Assembly: GCA_905181755.1 (NCBI GenBank)
Contig: CAJIYY010000025.1
Span: 1-20,929, forward strand
Direction of reading: 5' to 3'
Source: Candidatus Dadabacteria bacterium UBA1144
GTDB lineage: Bacteria > Desulfobacterota_D > UBA1144
Length of the DNA: 20,929 nt
A program made the position numbers and the translations under genes. Below, piece by piece: positions 17,069 through 20,929 of the stretch. The notes under the pieces are model-generated. The model worked only from the letters and a program-made list of their open reading frames with translations, was not told where the DNA came from and searched no databases. The number at the start of each line of letters is the position of its first letter. The first letter of the stretch is position 1.

Positions 17069-18526
17069 ATGGTTGAAGAGTTAAAAATTGATAATGATCA
17101 AGCTACTAAAGAAATGCTTGAGAAGAATGATTACAAGTATGGTTTTGTTACTGATGTTGAACAAGAAATAATTCCAAAGGGTATCAATGAAGACGTAGTA
17201 CGTTTTATATCTAATAAAAAAAATGAGCCAGAATGGCTTCTTGATTTCAGATTAAAGGCCTATAGAAAATGGCTAACAATGGAAGAGCCTTCCTGGGCTA
17301 AGCTTAATATTGAGCCGATTGACTACAATGGAATAAGTTATTTTGCTGCACCAAAAGAAATGCCAAAATCACTTGATGAAATTGATCCAGAGATAATAGA
17401 TACTTATAATAAGCTTGGAATTCCATTAGAAGAACAGAAGCAATTAGAAGGAATAGCTATTGACGTAGTTTTCGATAGTGTTTCTCTTGTTACAACCTTT
17501 AAAGATAAGCTTGCCGAGGTTGGGATAATTTTTTGTTCTTTTTCCGAAGCAGTAATAGAGCATGAAGAATTAGTTAAAAAATATTTAGGACGTGTGATTC
17601 CTTCTGGAGACAATTATTTTGCTGCACTAAATGCTGCAGCTTTTACTGATGGGTCTTTCGTTTATATCCCCAAAGGGGTTAAGTGTCCCATGGAGTTGTC
17701 AACATACTTTCGTATCAACGCTGAGGATACAGGTCAATTTGAGCGAACACTTATTATAGCAGAGGAAGGAAGTAGTGTTAGTTATCTTGAAGGATGTACT
17801 GCACCTAAAAGAAGCACCAGTCAACTTCATGCAGCTTGTGTAGAACTTATTGCATTTGATGACGCAACAATTAAATATTCAACAATTCAGAATTGGTATC
17901 CTGGAGACAAGGATGGCAAAGGTGGAATCTATAATTTTGTTACCAAAAGGGGAAATTGCGTCGGTAAGAATTCTAGAATATCATGGACGCAGGTTGAAAC
18001 TGGATCAGCAATTACATGGAAATATCCGAGTTGTATTCTAACGGGAGATAATTCTGTCGGAGAGTTCTATTCGGTTGCGTTAACAAACAACAGGCAACAA
18101 GCTGACACCGGAACTAAGATGATTCATCTTGGAAAGAATACTAGAAGTACAATTGTTTCTAAGGGTATTTCTGCAGGTTTTGGTCAAAATATTTATAGGG
18201 GTTTGGTTGAAATATCAAAAAATGCCCAGAATGCCAGGAATTATACAGTCTGTGATTCTATACTAATTGGTGAGAACTGTGGTGCTCATACTTTTCCGTA
18301 TATTGAGGTCAAGAATTCTAGTGCTCAATTAGAACATGAAGCAACAACTTCAAAGATAGGAGAGGACCAAATTTTCTATTGTCAGCAAAGAGGAATGTCG
18401 GAAGAAGACGCACTATCCTTAATTGTTAATGGTTTTTGCAAAGAGGTTTTTAAAGAATTACCTTTTGAGTTTGCAGTAGAAGCAGAGAGACTTCTAAGTG
18501 TTAGCTTAGAAGGAAGTGTTGGCTAA
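17069..18526 (+). CDS. sufB: Fe-S cluster assembly scaffold SufB
   Basis: SufB is the core of the SufBC2D complex, on which iron-sulfur clusters form from persulfide sulfur. The 485-residue protein is full length. The C-terminal beta-helix region is very well conserved: [11 protein letters not shown] with C395 (the position of E. coli C405), [13 protein letters not shown] with C404, [11 protein letters not shown] with H423 and E424, and [13 protein letters not shown]. The N-terminal half has the family's [27 protein letters not shown] at 17049-17055 is rather far (13 bases) from the ATG. The gene is followed by sufC after 38 bases. No sufS, sufE or sufU is present in the window, so the sulfur donor must be encoded elsewhere. 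Confidence 0.97.
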   Translation: MVEELKIDNDQATKEMLEKNDYKYGFVTDVEQEIIPKGINEDVVRFISNKKNEPEWLLDFRLKAYRKWLTMEEPSWAKLNIEPIDYNGISYFAAPKEMPKSLDEIDPEIIDTYNKLGIPLEEQKQLEGIAIDVVFDSVSLVTTFKDKLAEVGIIFCSFSEAVIEHEELVKKYLGRVIPSGDNYFAALNAAAFTDGSFVYIPKGVKCPMELSTYFRINAEDTGQFERTLIIAEEGSSVSYLEGCTAPKRSTSQLHAACVELIAFDDATIKYSTIQNWYPGDKDGKGGIYNFVTKRGNCVGKNSRISWTQVETGSAITWKYPSCILTGDNSVGEFYSVALTNNRQQADTGTKMIHLGKNTRSTIVSKGISAGFGQNIYRGLVEISKNAQNARNYTVCDSILIGENCGAHTFPYIEVKNSSAQLEHEATTSKIGEDQIFYCQQRGMSEEDALSLIVNGFCKEVFKELPFEFAVEAERLLSVSLEGSVG

Positions 18527-18564
18527 AATTTTTAAGGTTTTTTAATATTTAGTAAGGAGTTTTT

Positions 18565-19305
18565 ATGATAGAGATTGTTAATCTTCACGCGGAAGTTCAA
18601 GGGCAAAAAATCCTAAATGGATTAAATCTAAAAATAAATAAAGGCGAAGTTCATTCGATTATGGGACCTAATGGCTCAGGAAAGAGTACCCTGGCAGCTA
18701 TATTGGCAGGTAAGGAAGATTATGACATTACGGATGGAGACATAATCTATAAGGGAGAAAGTATACTGGATTTAGCGCCTGACGAAAGGGCACAGCAAGG
18801 AATCTTCTTAGCATTTCAATACCCAATCGAGATTCCTGGGGTCTCTAATGCTTACTTTCTAAGAGAGGCTTTGAATTCTATTAATAAGGCACGTGGGAAC
18901 CCTGTCCTTAAGCCTGTTGAATTTGGAAAGCTAGCAAAACAGAAGATTAAGATGCTTAAGATGGATGAGACTCTTTTAAAGAGATCTCTTAATGAAGGCT
19001 TCTCTGGTGGTGAGAAGAAAAGGAATGAGATATTGCAAATGGCAATTCTTGAACCTCTTCTTTCAATTCTAGATGAAACTGATTCTGGCTTAGATATTGA
19101 TGCACTTCAGATTGTTGCAAATGGAGTAAACTCATTAAGGAACGAAGAGACAGCTTTCTTAGTGATTACCCACTATCAAAGACTTTTGGATTACATAGTA
19201 CCTGACTTTGTTCATGTTCTAGTTAAAGGGAAAATTGTTAAATCAGGAGACAAGAGTCTAGCTTTAGAGCTGGAATCGAAGGGTTACTCTTGGCTAGAAG
19301 ATTAA
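18565..19305 (+). CDS. sufC: Fe-S cluster assembly ATPase SufC
   Basis: SufC is the ABC-type ATPase that drives conformational change in SufBC2D. The 246-residue protein has Walker [10 protein letters not shown] (34-42), Q-loop FQYP (84-87), signature FSGGE (146-150), Walker B SILDE (167-171, catalytic E171) and switch H203 in [10 protein letters not shown], the SufC hallmark tail. All catalytic residues are present. The ATG is preceded by AAGGAG with a six-base spacer. It ends 2 bases before the sufD ATG. Confidence 0.97.
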   Translation: MIEIVNLHAEVQGQKILNGLNLKINKGEVHSIMGPNGSGKSTLAAILAGKEDYDITDGDIIYKGESILDLAPDERAQQGIFLAFQYPIEIPGVSNAYFLREALNSINKARGNPVLKPVEFGKLAKQKIKMLKMDETLLKRSLNEGFSGGEKKRNEILQMAILEPLLSILDETDSGLDIDALQIVANGVNSLRNEETAFLVITHYQRLLDYIVPDFVHVLVKGKIVKSGDKSLALELESKGYSWLED

Positions 19306-19307
19306 TT

Positions 19308-20618
19308 ATGGATAATTTGCAGAATAAATTAATAAAGAATTTTAAAGAGAAGGGCTTAGCAGAGTATCCCTTGGAATGGCTGGGGAATTATAGATTGGAT
19401 GCAATAAATGCAGCAGAGAGTCTGGGTGTTCCTGACCTTTCAAATGAAGATTGGCGCTTTACTAGCTTGAAGGAATTTATTAAAAAAGACTTTTCATTTT
19501 TTGATGGAAAAGCTGAAACTTACAATAAACCGAAATTACCAGAGCATATTAAAAGTATTGATGGATATTTTGTATATATGCATAATGGACAACTCGTTTC
19601 TGACTCTGATTATCCTTTTTCTTTGACTCGTTTGAATGATTCTTTTGAAGATCTTAAAGTGAAAGAGATTCTCCTCAATGAGGTTTCATCTAAGAATAAA
19701 GATTTTTTTTATGAATTAAGTTGTGCTTTTATTGACGATGGATTTTTTTTGAAGTTAGAAGGGTCAAATAGGCTCGATAAACCTATTGTAATTATCAATA
19801 GCTTCGACTCTGATGTAGATAGCAAGTTCGTTAATACTAGAAATATCTTTTATTTTGAAGAGTCTTCATCTGCAGAAATAATAGAATATTCGGTTTCAGA
19901 ATCTGTAAATGAATTTTTTTTAAACAAGACGTCAATCGTCTATGTTGATCAGAATGCAAGAGTAGAGCATCTTCTTGTGGAAGATGGGAATAAAAATTCA
20001 TTTATCTTTTCTAACTTAAAGATAGTTCAAGGCAGAGACTCGCATTTCACCACAAACTCTATACTAAGTGGTGGCCAATTAATAAGAAACAATGTTCATC
20101 CTATTTTGAATGGAGAAGGCTGCTTCTCGAACATCCTAGGTCTTTACCTTTCATCTGAAGATCAATTGATGGATAACTATATGTTTGTTGAGCATTTAAA
20201 GCCTCATTGTGAGAGCACTCAGCTTTACAAAGGACTGCTAAATGATGAATCCAGAGGTGTTTTTCATGGGAGAATATTAGTTCACAAGGAAGCACAGAAA
20301 ACTAATGCTTATCAGACAAATAGAAATTTGCTTCTTTCTGATAAGGCGCAAGTCGATACAAAGCCTCAGCTAGAAATATATGCTGATGATGTTAAGTGTT
20401 CTCATGGTGCGACCATAGGCCAAATTGACAAAGAAGCGCTTCATTACTTGCAGGCTAGAGGTATCAATAAAGATAAGGCAATGCTAATGTTAATTAAAGC
20501 ATTTACAGATGAGGTGTGCGAACCAATGGAGAGTGAAGTCTTGTTGGAAGCATTCCATAATATAGTTAACGATTGGTTTGTTAAATCAGAACTTCTAGAA
20601 CCAGAAAATCAAGAATAA
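19308..20618 (+). CDS. sufD: Fe-S cluster assembly protein SufD
   Basis: SufD partners SufB and helps iron entry. I take the ATG at 19308 (436 residues). A TTG at 19290 is in frame but would overlap sufC, adding six residues. The N-terminal region holds the LSNEDWRFTSLKEF segment typical of SufD. The C-terminal beta-helix has RILVHKEAQKTNAYQTNRNL, LLSDKAQVDTKPQLEIYADD and KCSHGATIGQID, where C364 and H366 occupy the positions of E. coli C358 and H360. LHYLQARG replaces the usual LFYLQSRG. It is the last gene of the rrf2-sufBCD unit and is followed by a terminator-like sequence. Confidence 0.96.
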   Translation: MDNLQNKLIKNFKEKGLAEYPLEWLGNYRLDAINAAESLGVPDLSNEDWRFTSLKEFIKKDFSFFDGKAETYNKPKLPEHIKSIDGYFVYMHNGQLVSDSDYPFSLTRLNDSFEDLKVKEILLNEVSSKNKDFFYELSCAFIDDGFFLKLEGSNRLDKPIVIINSFDSDVDSKFVNTRNIFYFEESSSAEIIEYSVSESVNEFFLNKTSIVYVDQNARVEHLLVEDGNKNSFIFSNLKIVQGRDSHFTTNSILSGGQLIRNNVHPILNGEGCFSNILGLYLSSEDQLMDNYMFVEHLKPHCESTQLYKGLLNDESRGVFHGRILVHKEAQKTNAYQTNRNLLLSDKAQVDTKPQLEIYADDVKCSHGATIGQIDKEALHYLQARGINKDKAMLMLIKAFTDEVCEPMESEVLLEAFHNIVNDWFVKSELLEPENQE

Positions 20619-20638
20619 AAGTTCTCTAATTTTATTGA

Positions 20639-20676
20639 AACAATTAAATTATTTTTTTATTACAAATTGTTTTTTA
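20639..20676 (+). terminator. Terminator-like hairpin after sufD
   Basis: AACAATT (20639-20645) and AATTGTT (20665-20671) can pair around a 19-base loop, and a run of T follows to 20675. The stem is AT-rich and the loop long, so the hairpin would be weak. The position, 21 bases after the sufD stop, fits the end of the suf operon. Confidence 0.4.
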
Positions 20677-20701
20677 TCGTAAGTTTTTTAATAAAAACCC
20701 C

Positions 20702-20730
20702 TTGACAATTTTTTTTAAACATCCTACAGT
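20702..20730 (+). promoter_or_regulatory. Sigma70-type promoter of the H1-like gene
   Basis: A perfect TTGACA (20702-20707) is followed at the ideal 17 bases by TACAGT (20725-20730), matching TATAAT at four positions including the key first, second and last bases. Transcription would start near 20737, giving a leader of about 83 bases. The leader ends in GGAGG (20806-20810), nine bases before the ATG. This is the most canonical promoter in the window. Confidence 0.65.
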
Positions 20731-20736
20731 AAAAAT

Positions 20737-20782
20737 AAATATTGAATTTTTAATATTTTTTCTTTTGTGTGTAAAAAATATT
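20737..20782 (+). promoter_or_regulatory. Leader with two mutually exclusive A/U hairpins
   Basis: AAATATT (20737-20743) can pair with AATATTT (20752-20758), which is followed by T's, like a terminator. The same segment AATATTTTTT (20752-20761) can instead pair perfectly with AAAAAATATT (20773-20782) as a 10-bp stem. The two structures exclude each other. All pairs are A-U and the region is AT-rich, so chance is a real possibility. Confidence 0.25.
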
Positions 20783-20819
20783 AAGTCTTCAATTTATCTT
20801 AAAGTGGAGGTACAAATTT

Positions 20820-20929
20820 ATGGCGGTAAAAAAGAAGAAGCGAGCAGCTAAGAAAAAAGTTGTAGCTAAGAAAAAAGTTGTAGCTAAGAAAAAAGTTGTA
20901 GCTAAGAAAAAGACTGCAGCTAAAAGGCC
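20820..20929 (+). CDS. Lysine/alanine-rich histone H1-like protein (partial)
   Basis: The frame opens with ATG at 20820 after GGAGG (spacing 9) and stays open for 36 codons to the window edge. The visible sequence is MAVKKKKRAA followed by repeated KKKVVA units, with 18 lysines and two arginines in 36 residues. Such low-complexity KKxxA repeats are known from bacterial histone H1-like and AlgP-like proteins, which bind DNA through their charge and affect nucleoid compaction. The role here is inferred from composition only. A strong promoter and good ribosome site suggest high expression. The full length and any globular domain lie outside the window. Confidence 0.7.
   Translation, partial: MAVKKKKRAAKKKVVAKKKVVAKKKVVAKKKTAAKR
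20847..20918 (+). repeat. 18-bp tandem repeat inside the H1-like gene
   Basis: Three identical copies of GCTAAGAAAAAAGTTGTA lie head to tail (20847-20864, 20865-20882, 20883-20900), followed by a diverged fourth (20901-20918). Each encodes A-K-K-K-V-V, so copy changes keep the reading frame. Perfect identity at the base level, including third positions, suggests recent expansion. Confidence 0.9.

Noticed and set aside
20683..20698. GTTTTT/AAAAAC hairpin as a second terminator
   Set aside because: No T run follows the stem, and it directly precedes the promoter -35; probably AT-rich chance.
20847..20918. Short regular repeats as a CRISPR array
   Set aside because: The units are contiguous without spacers and lie in frame within a basic protein gene.

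Overview
The window is an AT-rich bacterial chromosome segment packed almost entirely with housekeeping genes. Genes are separated by a few bases or overlap, and no stretch longer than about 200 bases lacks a gene. Several features fit a low-GC, probably marine, deltaproteobacteria-like lineage (SAR324, Bdellovibrionota or similar). These are a split ATP synthase locus (two b-type subunits plus F1, but no a or c subunit), a b' subunit carrying a signal peptide, a proteobacterial-type GshA, and PIN/TRAM–IspD–IspF synteny. This placement is an inference from gene content, not a phylogeny.

Layout: (1) 1-2175, minus strand: a membrane PIN/TRAM protein, then ispD and ispF of the MEP isoprenoid pathway (ispF runs off the left edge). 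(2) 2256-5718, plus strand: purB, a DsbA-like thioredoxin-fold lipoprotein and a glutamate-cysteine ligase (gshA). (3) 5679-7421, minus strand: a CLC chloride transporter with two CBS domains, its 3' end overlapping gshA. (4) 7533-14372, plus strand: a CPA2-type cation/proton antiporter 7 bases upstream of the ATP synthase cluster b'-b-delta-alpha-gamma-beta-epsilon. The epsilon subunit is short and lacks the C-terminal helical domain. (5) 14376-16498, minus strand: rplM-rpsI followed by a myo-inositol-1-phosphate synthase gene. (6) 16627-20618, plus strand: an Rrf2/IscR-like regulator and sufB-sufC-sufD for iron-sulfur cluster assembly, with a divergent control region (16499-16626) shared with rplM. 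(7) 20619-20929: a terminator-like element, a strong promoter and an AT-only structured leader, then the start of a lysine-rich histone H1-like gene made of an 18-bp tandem repeat.

The genes form coherent units: isoprenoid precursors; thiol redox (DsbA-like, GshA); ion and proton homeostasis (CLC, antiporter, ATP synthase); ribosome plus inositol; and a regulated SUF system. No mobile element, CRISPR array, tRNA or rRNA was seen. I found no convincing new multi-gene system. The most unusual points are the leaderless promoter of the PIN/TRAM gene, the truncated epsilon subunit, the antiporter-ATP synthase coupling, the shared rplM/rrf2 operator region with altered cluster-ligand spacing in the regulator, and the repetitive H1-like gene with its possible switch leader.
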